From contig NZ_JAAVUS010000009.1 in NCBI RefSeq assembly GCF_018449525.1, forward strand, positions 186,001 through 250,000: a stretch of 64,000 nucleotides of DNA, read 5' to 3'. Every line of letters starts with the position of its first letter. Positions within the stretch are counted from its first letter, which is position 1. The DNA is from Bradyrhizobium sp. dw_78. GTDB lineage: Bacteria > Pseudomonadota > Alphaproteobacteria > Rhizobiales > Xanthobacteraceae. Below, in pieces: positions 52,826 to 62,147 of this stretch. A model generated the notes under the pieces. It was not told where the DNA came from, ran no database searches, and saw only the letters and a program-made list of their open reading frames with translations. The position numbers and the translations under genes are program-made.

Positions 52826-54565
52826 TCAAAGCGCCTTCGATGCAGGCGTGTCGTAATGGAGAGGCTTCACCTCGATGCCGTTGCCATCTCGTCGCATGAC
52901 GAAGCTGTGCGCATAGGCTTCCCCGCCGCTCTCCGGATGATCGAGGCGATAATGAGCGCTCCTGGTCTCGTCACGGTTCAGGCAGGCGCGCAGCACGAGC
53001 TCCGAAGTCTGCGCCATGTTCCTCACGCTCAAACCCTGCAGCAGCGTTTCGGGCGAAACGTGCAGATCGTTCTCGAGAAGGCTCCGAACATCCGACATGA
53101 CGCGAATGGCGCGGTTTAGGCCATCGGCCGACTTCTCGACCAGACAGTCGCGCTGCATCGTCTCGCGGATTTTGCCGGCGACCGCCTCTGTGTCGAGCGT
53201 GTGATTGCGCGGCGCGAACGCCCGCGAGAGCATGGCAAAGGTTTCTTCGAGCGTTGCGGCCTTCTCGGCCTTAGCGCCGCGCGACCTTTCCGCAGCCGCT
53301 GTGCCGGCGCGATGACCGAAGACCTGACCTTCCGCAAGCGAATTTCCGCCGGGACGGTCCGGGCCGCGAACGCCGCCAGCGAGTTCTCCGATGACGTAAA
53401 GCCCTGGAATAGAGCTCTGGGCGTCGGCGCCGGTCATGCGGACGCCGCCGTTCATGCATTGGAAGGCGACACCCACCTCGAGCTTGTCTGTTTTCGGATC
53501 GATGCCTCGGTCGCGCATCCATCGGGCGGTATTCGGCATGACTTCGGCAATTCGCGCCTCCGGCACATCCGCGAACGAAAACAGCACGGCGCCGCGCTCC
53601 GTACCACGTCCCTCGGCAATTTCATGCGCCATGGCAATATCGAGGAAGCGTGACACGTTCGTGGTCGTGAACGGGAACTGCTTCTTCTCATAGACTTCGT
53701 CGACGGTGACACCATCAGGAAGATAGGACGGAAGGAACTCCTCGCCCCTCGCATTCAGCATTTTGGGATGAAGCGAGAAACAAGAGCCGCTGAAGAGCTG
53801 GACATAGGGATGGATCAGAGCGGAGCCGACCTGATGGAATTCGAGATTCACCATCTCCGCGCCGTGTCTGAAGCAGATTGCCTGGCCGTCACCGGTCATT
53901 TCCGACGTCGACACCTGCTGCTGATACACGCCATGAATGCCGCCGGTGCCCATGACCACGCTTGGCGCTTCATAGTGAATGAGGATCTTCCGCGCCGGGT
54001 CGTAACCGAGAACGCCGGCGACCGCACCGTCCGCGTCGCGGATTAAATCCACCAGCATCACCGGCGCATCGATCTGCACGCCGCTGCGGACCAGCGCCTC
54101 CGAAATCGCGGTAACGAATGCCTTGCCGGTCTTTCCGCTAACGCCCAGCGCACGCGCATAGCTGCCAAAATCGCTCCTGATCAGCTTCAGGCTTCCATCT
54201 CCGGACCGATCAAGCGTTACGCCGAGATCCATCAGATCCGTGATACGCTCGGGCGCATCTTCCGCGAGCACCCTGACCAGCGCAGCGTCAATGAAGCCGC
54301 GCCCTGCCCGCATCGTGTCCTGGTAATGGATCTCCGTACTGTCAAGCGCGTCGCCGAAACCCGCAGCCCCCATGCTCATGATCTCGCTCGCACCATGGAC
54401 GGTGCTGCCGCCGGTCTGCAGAGGAGCCTTGGTGAGCAGGCGCACATTGGCTCCCGCCTGTCGCGCCGACAGCGCGGCGCGGGATGCTGCCCCACCACCT
54501 CCGACAACGACGACGTCGGCTGTTACCTTTTCGACAGTAATCGGCAATCCGTTGGCGCTCATCAT
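52826..54565 (-). CDS. FAD-dependent fumarate reductase/succinate dehydrogenase-like flavoprotein
   Basis: A 579-residue flavoprotein of the SdhA/FrdA/NadB superfamily. The FAD fold opens DVVVVGGGGAASRAALSARQ, with KAPLQTGGSTVHGA for the pyrophosphate, and GRPGGNSLAEGQVFG-like residues close the FAD site. The family's FHPT motif is altered to EFHQVG, so the substrate differs from succinate. No iron-sulfur subunit (SdhB) is nearby, so electrons must leave by another route. It lies between the acyl-CoA dehydrogenase and CaiB genes, suggesting desaturation or reduction of a pathway intermediate. Confidence 0.85.
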   Translation of the reverse strand: MMSANGLPITVEKVTADVVVVGGGGAASRAALSARQAGANVRLLTKAPLQTGGSTVHGASEIMSMGAAGFGDALDSTEIHYQDTMRAGRGFIDAALVRVLAEDAPERITDLMDLGVTLDRSGDGSLKLIRSDFGSYARALGVSGKTGKAFVTAISEALVRSGVQIDAPVMLVDLIRDADGAVAGVLGYDPARKILIHYEAPSVVMGTGGIHGVYQQQVSTSEMTGDGQAICFRHGAEMVNLEFHQVGSALIHPYVQLFSGSCFSLHPKMLNARGEEFLPSYLPDGVTVDEVYEKKQFPFTTTNVSRFLDIAMAHEIAEGRGTERGAVLFSFADVPEARIAEVMPNTARWMRDRGIDPKTDKLEVGVAFQCMNGGVRMTGADAQSSIPGLYVIGELAGGVRGPDRPGGNSLAEGQVFGHRAGTAAAERSRGAKAEKAATLEETFAMLSRAFAPRNHTLDTEAVAGKIRETMQRDCLVEKSADGLNRAIRVMSDVRSLLENDLHVSPETLLQGLSVRNMAQTSELVLRACLNRDETRSAHYRLDHPESGGEAYAHSFVMRRDGNGIEVKPLHYDTPASKAL

Positions 54566-54574
54566 CTCACCGCG

Positions 54575-55747
54575 TCAGTTCGAGATCAGATCGCGCGCGA
54601 CGATATTGCGCTGGATCTCGTTGGTTCCGCCGAAGATCTGGAACAGTTTGGCCTCACGGAAATGCCGCTGAGCCGCATATTCCATCGAGTAGCCGTTCGC
54701 GCCCATGAGCTGCAGCGCGTCGGTTGCCACCTTCATGTAGGTGTCGGCACCGAAATATTTCGCCTGCGACGACTGGATGTTGCAGGGGATGCCGTCGGCG
54801 AGAAGACGGGCGCCGCGATAGACCAGGAGTCTGCTTGCATCAATACTTGTCTGCATGTCGGCAAGCTTGTGGGAATTGATCTGGAATGAAGCGATGCTCT
54901 TTCCGAACTGCTTGCGCTCCTTGGTATAGCCAAGTGCGAGGTCAAAAGCCGCCTGCATCGCCCCGACGCAGATCGCGCCGAGCGCAATGCGCTCCTTTGC
55001 AAGAACGCTGAGGAGCTGCATCCAGCCTTTATGCAGGTCTCCGACCATCATCGAGGTCGGCACCTTCACGTTGTCGAGGACAACTTCGCAGGTGCGGATC
55101 AGGTGTCCGCCCAACATGTCTATCGGATTGATCTTCAGACCGTTGCTGTCGCTGGGAACCAGCACGAGACTGATGCCCGCCTGCTTGTTCTCCATTTTCG
55201 CCGTCCGGCAGGCTGTCAGGATATGATTGGCGCGATTGGCGCCGGTGATCCACATCTTGGTGCCGTTGAGAACGATGTCATCGCCGTCGACCTTCCCCGT
55301 CGTCTGCAGACTGGCGGCGTCCGAGCCCGATCCATTCTCGCTCAACGCGAAAGCAAAGAAGTTCTTTCCAGCCGCAAGAGGTGGGATCAGTTTCTCCCGA
55401 AGCTCGAGCGAACCGATGCTGCAGATCGCGCCACCGACCATGTTGACATTGATGTTCCAGTAACGCGCAAGCGCGGAGCTATAGTAAGCCATTGCTTCGA
55501 GCATGCCGACCATTTCGAGATAGCCGCCGACGCCGTCATATTGCTCGGGCAAAGTGACCGCAAACCAGCCTTGATCCGCAACGAACTTGATGAGCTTTTC
55601 GGGAAACGCCTTGTGTTCATCGCATTCGCGCAAATATTCGGGCGTCGCCTGCTTCTCAAGCGCACGAAATACGACTTCACGAAATTCCAACTGCTCCTCG
55701 TTCAGATAGGGAGCAATATCGTTTCGATCCAGGAATTTTGACTGCAT
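54575..55747 (-). CDS. acyl-CoA dehydrogenase
   Basis: A 390-residue flavoprotein. ALSENGSGSDAASLQTT and GTKMWITGANRANH bind FAD and substrate, and RKQFGKSIASFQ and FQIFGGTNEIQRN complete the fold. The catalytic Glu found in some subfamilies just before GTNEI is replaced here by Gly, so the base must be elsewhere in the sequence, as in the isovaleryl/long-chain type, or activity differs. Start ATG 55747 follows GGAGAA. It heads the five-gene minus-strand operon. Confidence 0.9.
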   Translation of the reverse strand: MQSKFLDRNDIAPYLNEEQLEFREVVFRALEKQATPEYLRECDEHKAFPEKLIKFVADQGWFAVTLPEQYDGVGGYLEMVGMLEAMAYYSSALARYWNINVNMVGGAICSIGSLELREKLIPPLAAGKNFFAFALSENGSGSDAASLQTTGKVDGDDIVLNGTKMWITGANRANHILTACRTAKMENKQAGISLVLVPSDSNGLKINPIDMLGGHLIRTCEVVLDNVKVPTSMMVGDLHKGWMQLLSVLAKERIALGAICVGAMQAAFDLALGYTKERKQFGKSIASFQINSHKLADMQTSIDASRLLVYRGARLLADGIPCNIQSSQAKYFGADTYMKVATDALQLMGANGYSMEYAAQRHFREAKLFQIFGGTNEIQRNIVARDLISN

Positions 55748-55849
55748 GGCTTGTTCTCCACTCTGCCCACTGCGCAAGTGAACGGCTGCTAATGATCGTT
55801 TTTGAGCTGCATTCAGGACGAAGCAGTGAATTTCGATAGGATCGGGGGC

Positions 55850-56125
55850 TTAACGTTGTTCGGCCTCTGTCCATGAGCCGAGCGGCGCTTCGGCGAGCGG
55901 CATCCCGCCATGAACGATCCCGTCCGGACTGACCGCCATCGTCATGGCCTGGCCGGAGCCAAGCTTTTCGACATCGGCGATGGAGGCGCTCGCGATTCTC
56001 AGCACAGGCCAGATCTGCCCGATGTCCTGCTTCTCTGGCCGGGATGGATCGGGCGGGATCGGGCCGACGAAAAACAAAGCGAGAAGACTTTCGCGGCCCA
56101 CTTCATGCGCGGGATGGACTTCCAT
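55850..56125 (-). CDS. hypothetical protein (91 aa)
   Basis: MEVHPAHEVGRESLLALFFV and onward is preceded by AGGAAGG, a good ribosome-binding site. It contains no membrane helix and no known motif. It lies between the acyl-CoA dehydrogenase operon and the divergent MaoC gene, under a promoter that carries the cluster's shared motif. It might be a small accessory subunit. It could also be a chance ORF, but the ribosome-binding site argues against this. Confidence 0.5.
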   Translation of the reverse strand: MEVHPAHEVGRESLLALFFVGPIPPDPSRPEKQDIGQIWPVLRIASASIADVEKLGSGQAMTMAVSPDGIVHGGMPLAEAPLGSWTEAEQR

Positions 56126-56215
56126 CAGCAACCTTCCTCGTTTCCGACCCTTGGTTTCGCCCGAACTCTGTTCTTGGGCTTTTGAAATTGTTGGCTTCTC
56201 AAAACCGTATTTGGC

Positions 56216-56244
56216 GAATAGACTATAATCATACAATCTGTCAA
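56216..56244 (-). promoter_or_regulatory. predicted promoter with shared operator motif (site 1)
   Basis: On the minus strand TTGACA (56244-56239), 17 bp, then CTATTC make a promoter for the genes to the left. The spacer begins with GATTGTATGATTAT (56238-56225). The same motif with one change stands before the ABC binding-protein gene at 57504-57517, so one regulator may bind both. Confidence 0.6.
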
Positions 56245-56421
56245 TAAGACTACGTTCGGAGCGATGGACATGGCTGATTTGTTGAAAATCAATATCTGCG
56301 GTTCGCTCGGCTTGATCGGGGTGCCTTAGAGCAGATCAGCCGATTTCGCTCACCCCACGGCCCCATGCGCGCACAGCAACTGGTCAGCCGACCAAGCATC
56401 TCTTTCGGAAGAAATAATCGG

Positions 56422-57279
56422 ATGCCCGTTGACCCTCAAAAACTCCTTGCCCTCGACATTCCGCAAAGGCACTTCGAATTCTCCGAGCGCGACACAATGC
56501 TTTATGCCCTCGGCATTGGGTTCGGACAGAATCCCACCGACGAAAACGAGCTACGATTCACCTTTGAAAGGAATCTGAAGGCAGTTCCGACCATGGCCTC
56601 GGTCATCGGCTGGGATCGCACATGGATTCCGGCTACAGGTCTCAACTGGTCCCAAGTCGTTCACGGCGAAGAGCACCTGAACATCTTCAGGCCGCTGCCG
56701 GTCGCAGGCGCATTCACGATCTCCTCGCGCGTATCCGATCTCGTTGACAAGGGAAAAGACAAAGGCGCGATCTTGCGGGTCGAAACCACCGCATCCGACC
56801 GGACAGGCCCGATTTTCCGCAGGACGTCATCGTTCTTTGCGCGAGGCGACGGCGGATTCGGGAAACTCCCGCATATAGTGCTGGATTCCCCACCGCCTCC
56901 AGCGCCCATTCCGGACGGGAAGCCCCATGCGTGCGTCGAATGCGTTACCCCTCCCAACTCGGCCTTGCTCTACCGCCTGTCGGGCGACCGCAATCCCCTG
57001 CACAGTGATCCCGAGGTCGCCGTCGCGGCTGGATTCCCACGACCGATCCTTCACGGCCTCTGCAGCTACGGCCATGCTTGCAGGGCCGTGCTGCAAGCGC
57101 TTGGCAATTACGAGGCTGAGCGCATCACAAGTTTCGATGCGCGCTTTTCGGCTCCGGTATTTCCCGGAGAAACTCTCCAGATCTCGATGTGGCACACGAA
57201 CAACGCCGTCCTGTTCGAGGCGCTCGTCAAGGAAAGAAACCTCCGGGTCCTGAAGAACGGACAGGCCAAGCTCCGATAG
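56422..57279 (+). CDS. MaoC-like (R)-specific enoyl-CoA hydratase
   Basis: A 285-residue double-hotdog protein. The first half (MPVDPQKLLALDIPQRHFEF) is the non-catalytic domain. The second carries the hydratase-2 motif YRLSGDRNPLHSDPEVAVAA followed by GFPRPILHGLCSYG, with the catalytic Asp and His. It resembles the peroxisomal type 2 enoyl-CoA hydratase. Start ATG 56422 was chosen, with GGAAG upstream; an earlier ATG adds 19 residues unlike the family. It hydrates a trans-2-enoyl-CoA, complementing the acyl-CoA dehydrogenase. Confidence 0.87.
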   Translation: MPVDPQKLLALDIPQRHFEFSERDTMLYALGIGFGQNPTDENELRFTFERNLKAVPTMASVIGWDRTWIPATGLNWSQVVHGEEHLNIFRPLPVAGAFTISSRVSDLVDKGKDKGAILRVETTASDRTGPIFRRTSSFFARGDGGFGKLPHIVLDSPPPPAPIPDGKPHACVECVTPPNSALLYRLSGDRNPLHSDPEVAVAAGFPRPILHGLCSYGHACRAVLQALGNYEAERITSFDARFSAPVFPGETLQISMWHTNNAVLFEALVKERNLRVLKNGQAKLR

Positions 57280-57482
57280 GATATCCGAGGTCATCGCACG
57301 GGCTCGCCCTGCGGCCCAAGCGCTCACGCGAATATTTCTTTCATCAACTGAAGACCGAGCCTTGGTCCTGAAGCGCGAACGCAGCTACGCAGCCAAGCCC
57401 GTTCGATCCGCTGTTGTCGCCCGCGCCTCGCCTCATCTCGCGACGATGCCGACTTTCTACCAATTGACTCTCCGTGGCGCGA

Positions 57483-57517
57483 TTGACAATGGTCATACTT
57501 GTTGATTGTATGATCAT
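57483..57517 (+). promoter_or_regulatory. predicted promoter with shared operator motif (site 2)
   Basis: TTGACA (57483-57488) lies upstream of a near-perfect dyad, TGGTCATAC-ttgttgatt-GTATGATCA (57490-57516). Its right part, GATTGTATGATCAT (57504-57517), matches site 1 at 13 of 14 positions. It stands about 40 bp before the ABC binding-protein start, in the place of an operator overlapping the promoter. Confidence 0.65.
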
Positions 57518-57557
57518 GACAAGCCGATAAGGCAAAAAGATCAGGGCGGGAGGAACA

Positions 57558-58727
57558 ATGCTGCAAGCCATCATTAGGCGGATCTGCACGATCGCGATTC
57601 TAGGTTGTCTGTCGCCGGCGCTCGCGCAGGCCGAGGCCCCGATCAAGATCGGGCTCGCCATCAGCGAGACCGGCCCTTCATCGCCGCCGAGCCTGTTTGA
57701 ACTTCGTGGCTACGAACTCGCCATCCAGGAGATCAATCAGGCTGGGGGAATCCTTCATCGACCGCTTGAACTCGTTAAATACGATGACCAGGGCAATCCT
57801 TCGACCGCCGCGCAGCTTTATCAAAAGCTGCTAACGAGCGACCGCGTCGATCTGATGCTGAGTCCCTATTCGGCGGATCTTACCGCCGCGGTCGCGCCGA
57901 TCGTCAACCGCGCCGGACGCGTCATGCTCACCGTGACATCGGCATCGGATTCCTATGACGGCCGCTACTCATACATCGTGCAAGGAATCACGCCGGCGGC
58001 ACGCATCATGCTGCCGCTGCTCGATCTAGCAAAGTCGAAGGGCTACAAGACGCTTTCGATCCTCTCGCTCAACAACCGTCTCGGCGCGGAAGCTTCGAAG
58101 GCACTGACAGCCGAGGCGGAAGCCGCGGGCATGAAGGTACTGTTTCACGAGACCTACAGCCCGATCACGACAGACTTCTCAGCGCTCGCGCTCAAGGCCG
58201 GCGAACCGAAGCCGGACATGATTCTTGGCACAACCTACCTCGCGGACTCCCAGGGCATCCTGCGCGCGTTGAAAGCGCAGAACGTGACAGCAAAAATGAT
58301 CGGATTCTCGATCGGGCCGATCGAACCCGAATTCTACAAGGGACTTGGCGGGGTCGCGGAAGATATCTTCGTTCCGACGAGCTATTTCCCGACGCTGAAA
58401 ACGAACGGCAATGAGGAGTTCGTAAAGAATTTCCGCGCGAAATACGATCTCGATCCGACCTATCACGCCGCCGTCGCCTACGCCGCGGTCAAGACTTACG
58501 CTGCCGCGATCGAGCGCGTCGGCAAGATCGACCAGGACGCCATCAACAAGGCGCTGCACGACATCGAGCTCGATACGGTCGTTGGCCATTTCAAGGTGAA
58601 CGCAAACGGCGCCCAGATCGGATATTCGGCCTACCTGCTGCAATGGCAAAAGGGAAAACAAGTTCTGGTCTGGCCGGCCGCCGAAGCCGACGCCGATCCG
58701 ATATTACCGCATCCAGGCTGGCAATGA
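57558..58727 (+). CDS. LIV-type ABC transporter substrate-binding protein
   Basis: A 389-residue periplasmic binding protein with a signal peptide ending ALAQA. The mature start PIKIGLAISETGPSSPPSLF is the type I LIV fold. VDLMLSPYSADLTAAVAPIV and LGTTYLADSQGILRALK mark the two lobes. It heads a transporter operon (binding protein, LivH, LivM-LivG fusion, LivF) beside acyl-CoA genes, so its ligand is probably the organic acid degraded by the cluster rather than an amino acid. Confidence 0.9.
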   Translation: MLQAIIRRICTIAILGCLSPALAQAEAPIKIGLAISETGPSSPPSLFELRGYELAIQEINQAGGILHRPLELVKYDDQGNPSTAAQLYQKLLTSDRVDLMLSPYSADLTAAVAPIVNRAGRVMLTVTSASDSYDGRYSYIVQGITPAARIMLPLLDLAKSKGYKTLSILSLNNRLGAEASKALTAEAEAAGMKVLFHETYSPITTDFSALALKAGEPKPDMILGTTYLADSQGILRALKAQNVTAKMIGFSIGPIEPEFYKGLGGVAEDIFVPTSYFPTLKTNGNEEFVKNFRAKYDLDPTYHAAVAYAAVKTYAAAIERVGKIDQDAINKALHDIELDTVVGHFKVNANGAQIGYSAYLLQWQKGKQVLVWPAAEADADPILPHPGWQ

Positions 58728-58757
58728 GCCTCCCCCCCTCGCATATCGGTAAGATGA

Positions 58758-59630
58758 ATGTACCAGACGCTCATTTCCCTTCTCGTTCTGGGCTTGCTAT
58801 GGGGCGGCGTTTTCCTGCTGCTCGCTGGCGGCCTGAATCTGATCTACGGCGTGATGAAGGTCGTCAACCTGGCCCACGGCGATTTTATCGTCCTCGCCGG
58901 CCTGATGGCCTTCTCGCTCTACGAAATCGGTTTCAACCCGCTCGTTTCGCTTCCGATCGTTGCGCTCGCCCTGTTCGCGCTCGGTGGATTCACGCAGTTC
59001 GGCCTGCTCGAGCACATCAAGGGCAGCGGGCCGACCGCCGAGCTGCGAACCCTGCTCGCGACGTTCGGCTTCTCCTACGTGGTCTCCAACATCAGCTTCT
59101 TGATCTGGGGCTCCCAGTTTCAATCGATCCCGTTTCTTCAGGGTGCGGTTGTGATCGGCGGGATCGCGCTTCCGGAGGCCCTGCTTGTCTGTTCTTTCGT
59201 TGCGTTCGCGCTGTCGGCGGCGGTGCATTTGTGGCTGACGCGCACCAAGCATGGCAAGTCCGTTCGTGCCGTCGCGCAGTCGAGCCTCGGTGCGGAAACC
59301 TGCGGCGTCGACGTGAGAAAAGTCCGCTTCCTGGCCTTCTCCGTTGGATCGGCAATGGCGGGCGCTGCGGGCGCGTTGCTCATTTGCCTCATTCCGTTCC
59401 AGGCGACGTCGGGCGGCGAGATGACGGTCCAGGCCTTCACTCTCATCGCGCTCGGTGGCCTCGGCAGCTACGTGGGCGCGTTCCTTGCGGCCGAACTCTT
59501 GGGAATAGCTGAAGTCATGACGCAATACTTCCTGGGCGCAAACGGCGCCGCCGGAATCATCTATGTGGTTTTCGTCGCCGTTCTGATCTTCCGGCCGAGC
59601 GGTCTGCTTGGCAAGGCAGGCCGTGTATGA
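58758..59630 (+). CDS. livH: LIV-type ABC transporter permease (LivH-like)
   Basis: A 290-residue permease. GGLNLIYGVMKVVNLAHGDFIV is the LivH signature (NLAHGD), and FTLIALGGLGSYVGAFLAAELLG lies near the C-terminus. About eight to nine membrane helices. Its last four bases overlap the start of the LivM-LivG gene (ATGA), which couples translation. Confidence 0.9.
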   Translation: MYQTLISLLVLGLLWGGVFLLLAGGLNLIYGVMKVVNLAHGDFIVLAGLMAFSLYEIGFNPLVSLPIVALALFALGGFTQFGLLEHIKGSGPTAELRTLLATFGFSYVVSNISFLIWGSQFQSIPFLQGAVVIGGIALPEALLVCSFVAFALSAAVHLWLTRTKHGKSVRAVAQSSLGAETCGVDVRKVRFLAFSVGSAMAGAAGALLICLIPFQATSGGEMTVQAFTLIALGGLGSYVGAFLAAELLGIAEVMTQYFLGANGAAGIIYVVFVAVLIFRPSGLLGKAGRV

Positions 59631-61354
59631 ACATGTTCAAACTTGCTGCAGGCTTCTGCTTCGTGGGCGCAGGCATCGCCGTAGCCGCGTTCGGCTCCGG
59701 TTTCGTCGCGCAGACGCTGTTCCAAATTGTCCTGTTCATCATGCTGGCGATCGGCTGGAATATCATTAGCGGATTCACCGGCTATGTCTCGTTCGGCCAG
59801 GTCAGCTTCTTCGGCCTCGGCGCCTACATCACCTCGATCGTCGCGCTGCAGTTCAATGTACCTTGGTACGTCGGCCTGGCCGCAGCCGGCGTGATCGCGC
59901 CAGTGATGGCGTTGCCGCTCGGGCTGATCATGCTTCGGCTCAGCGGAATTTATTTCGCGCTTGGCATGTTCGGACTGGCTCGAATTCTTCAGCTCATCGC
60001 AAGCGAACTTGAGATCACCGGCGGTCCGATGGGAACCAGCATTCCGATTGCGGACTCGCCGCAGCTCGCGGCCGTGGTCTGCGTATCCGCAACGACCCTG
60101 GTCGTCCTGCTCACCTACGCGCTGTATCGCTCCCGGCTTGGCCTTTCGCTGATGGCGATCCGGGACGATCCGGTTGCGGCCGAGTCCATCGGCATCAATA
60201 CGTTCAAGGCCAAGATCATCGCCTTCTGCATCAGTGCGGCCGTCGGCGGCATCGGCGGAGCCCTCTATGTCTGGAACATCGGCTTTGTCGATCCGGCCAG
60301 CGCGTTCTCGGGCACGATCGAATTGCAATGCGTGCTGATCGTGCTGGCGGGTGGAATCGGAACGGCCTTCGGCCCGGTGATCGGCGGCTTGATCATTTCG
60401 AGCTTCTCGACCTATCTGTGGCTCAACTTCCCGCTCGAACAGCAAGCCATCCTCGGCATCGTAACGATGTTCGTCGCCATCGTGACTCCCGGCGGAGTCG
60501 CGGGCCTGTTCGCCAATAGCAAGCTTTGGAAACGGCAGTCGCTATGGCGGCCGATCGAGGCCGGCGCGACCTTGTCGAACGTCACGCCGTTCCGTGCCTC
60601 CGGCCAGGACCGCAAGCCAATCCTGACCTGCCAGAGCATCAGCGTTCATTTTGGCGGCGTTCGCGCGGTCAACAGCGTCGACGTTACCGCCTATCGAGGC
60701 GAGATGCTCGCGATCATCGGTCCCAACGGGGCCGGCAAGAGCACGCTGTTCAACCTGATGTCTTCCTTTCTCAAGCCAACGGCAGGACGTGTCGAACTCA
60801 ACGGAATCTCGATCGTCGGTAAGAAGGCCTACACGCTACCGCACCAGGGATTGGTCCGCACGTTCCAGACCAGCCGCCTGTTCTCTTCGCTGTCGGTCTG
60901 GGAAAACATTCTGGTCGCAGCCAACAGCCGATACGGCAAGAAGGCCGAGGCCATCGCGGCCGCGACGAAAGCCCTTGTGGACGTCGATCTCCTCTCTCAC
61001 TGGCAGGACTCGGTCGACCAGCTTACGCCAGGGCAGCAGCGGCTGCTGGAAATCGCCCGCTCGCTGGTCTTCGAACCCGAAGTGCTCCTTCTGGACGAAG
61101 CAATGGCCGGCATGACAATGCATGAAATCGGCCGAGTCCATCAGGCCCTGAAAAGGCTGATGAGCCGGGGTGCCGCGGTGGTGGCGATCGAACATGTGCT
61201 GCCGGCCATCGCGCCGCTGGCGGCGCGCGTTCATGTGCTCGATTTCGGCACGACGGTCGCCGAAGGTATCCCTGCCGAAGTGATGCGCAATCCACTTGTC
61301 GTCGAAGCGTATATGGGCCGCGAGGATGCGGAATCGGAAAAGCAGCATGCCTGA
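59627..61354 (+). CDS. LivM-LivG fusion: ABC permease fused to its ATPase
   Basis: A 575-residue fusion. Residues 1 to about 295 are a LivM-type permease (ISGFTGYVSFGQVSFFGLGA; AGGIGTAFGPVIGGLIISSF). After a linker, residues from about 330 form a LivG ATPase: Walker A GPNGAGKST, signature LTPGQQRLLEIARSL, Walker B VLLLDEAMAGMT. Most systems keep these on separate chains; such fusions occur in some rhizobial organic-acid transporters. It overlaps livH by 4 bp and livF by 8 bp. Confidence 0.9.
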   Translation: MNMFKLAAGFCFVGAGIAVAAFGSGFVAQTLFQIVLFIMLAIGWNIISGFTGYVSFGQVSFFGLGAYITSIVALQFNVPWYVGLAAAGVIAPVMALPLGLIMLRLSGIYFALGMFGLARILQLIASELEITGGPMGTSIPIADSPQLAAVVCVSATTLVVLLTYALYRSRLGLSLMAIRDDPVAAESIGINTFKAKIIAFCISAAVGGIGGALYVWNIGFVDPASAFSGTIELQCVLIVLAGGIGTAFGPVIGGLIISSFSTYLWLNFPLEQQAILGIVTMFVAIVTPGGVAGLFANSKLWKRQSLWRPIEAGATLSNVTPFRASGQDRKPILTCQSISVHFGGVRAVNSVDVTAYRGEMLAIIGPNGAGKSTLFNLMSSFLKPTAGRVELNGISIVGKKAYTLPHQGLVRTFQTSRLFSSLSVWENILVAANSRYGKKAEAIAAATKALVDVDLLSHWQDSVDQLTPGQQRLLEIARSLVFEPEVLLLDEAMAGMTMHEIGRVHQALKRLMSRGAAVVAIEHVLPAIAPLAARVHVLDFGTTVAEGIPAEVMRNPLVVEAYMGREDAESEKQHA

Positions 61355-62147
61355 ACTTCTGAGAATGGAAAATGTATCGGCGGCCTACGGCAAGATTGCC
61401 GTGCTTCATGATGCAAGCCTTGCGCTTGCGCCTGGCGACACGCTGACCATCGTCGGTGCAAACGGGTCGGGCAAGACAACACTGCTTCGTGTCCTGCTCG
61501 GCCAGATCCCGGCGACGCGCGGTGTGGTTACGCTCGCAGGCAAGTCGCTGGGTAATCTTCCTACGTTCAAGCGCGCGCGACTTGGAATCGGCTACGTGCC
61601 CGAAGGCCGTCAGCTCTTCCCTCAGCTATCCGTTCGCGAAAATCTCGAGCTCGGCGGCTACATGATCTCGCGTGCCGCGATTGCTGCGAGAATCGACGAG
61701 ATGCTGCACGTCTTTCCCAAGTTGCAGCGGCTGATCGGCACACATTGCGTTTACCTTTCCGGCGGCGAACAGCAGATGGTGACGATCGCACGGGCCTTGA
61801 TGAGCTCGCCGAAGCTGCTCGTGCTGGATGAGCCCTCGACGGGCCTCGCCCCACGCGTGGTTTCGGAACTGTATCTATCGCTGCATACTCTGTTGTCGAC
61901 CGGGCTGGCGATCCTCGTCGCCGAGCAGAATGCGCGCGCTGCCTTGAATTTCGCTTCGCAGGCTCTGGTGCTCAAGGACGGTCACGTCGTCGCTCAAGGC
62001 GCGTCAAGCGATCTGAAGAACGACCCAAAGGTAATGGACGCCTATGTTGGCCTCACGACCAGCCATGCCGTCACTTGGCGCGAGGAAAGCGGCGACGACA
62101 CGTTCGAAGAAACGCCCCTCGAGGCCAGCCAAGGAATAAGAAAATGA
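61347..62147 (+). CDS. livF: LIV-type ABC transporter ATP-binding protein (LivF-like)
   Basis: A 266-residue ATPase: Walker A GANGSGKTT, signature LSGGEQQMVTIARAL, Walker B LLVLDEPSTGLAP. The start ATG 61347 (MPELLRMENVSAAYG) overlaps the fusion gene by 8 bp; an earlier in-frame start would overlap much more. Its C-terminal extension of about 25 residues past the usual end (THAVTWREESGDDTFEE-like) is rich in charged residues. It overlaps caiB by 4 bp. Confidence 0.9.
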   Translation: MPELLRMENVSAAYGKIAVLHDASLALAPGDTLTIVGANGSGKTTLLRVLLGQIPATRGVVTLAGKSLGNLPTFKRARLGIGYVPEGRQLFPQLSVRENLELGGYMISRAAIAARIDEMLHVFPKLQRLIGTHCVYLSGGEQQMVTIARALMSSPKLLVLDEPSTGLAPRVVSELYLSLHTLLSTGLAILVAEQNARAALNFASQALVLKDGHVVAQGASSDLKNDPKVMDAYVGLTTSHAVTWREESGDDTFEETPLEASQGIRK

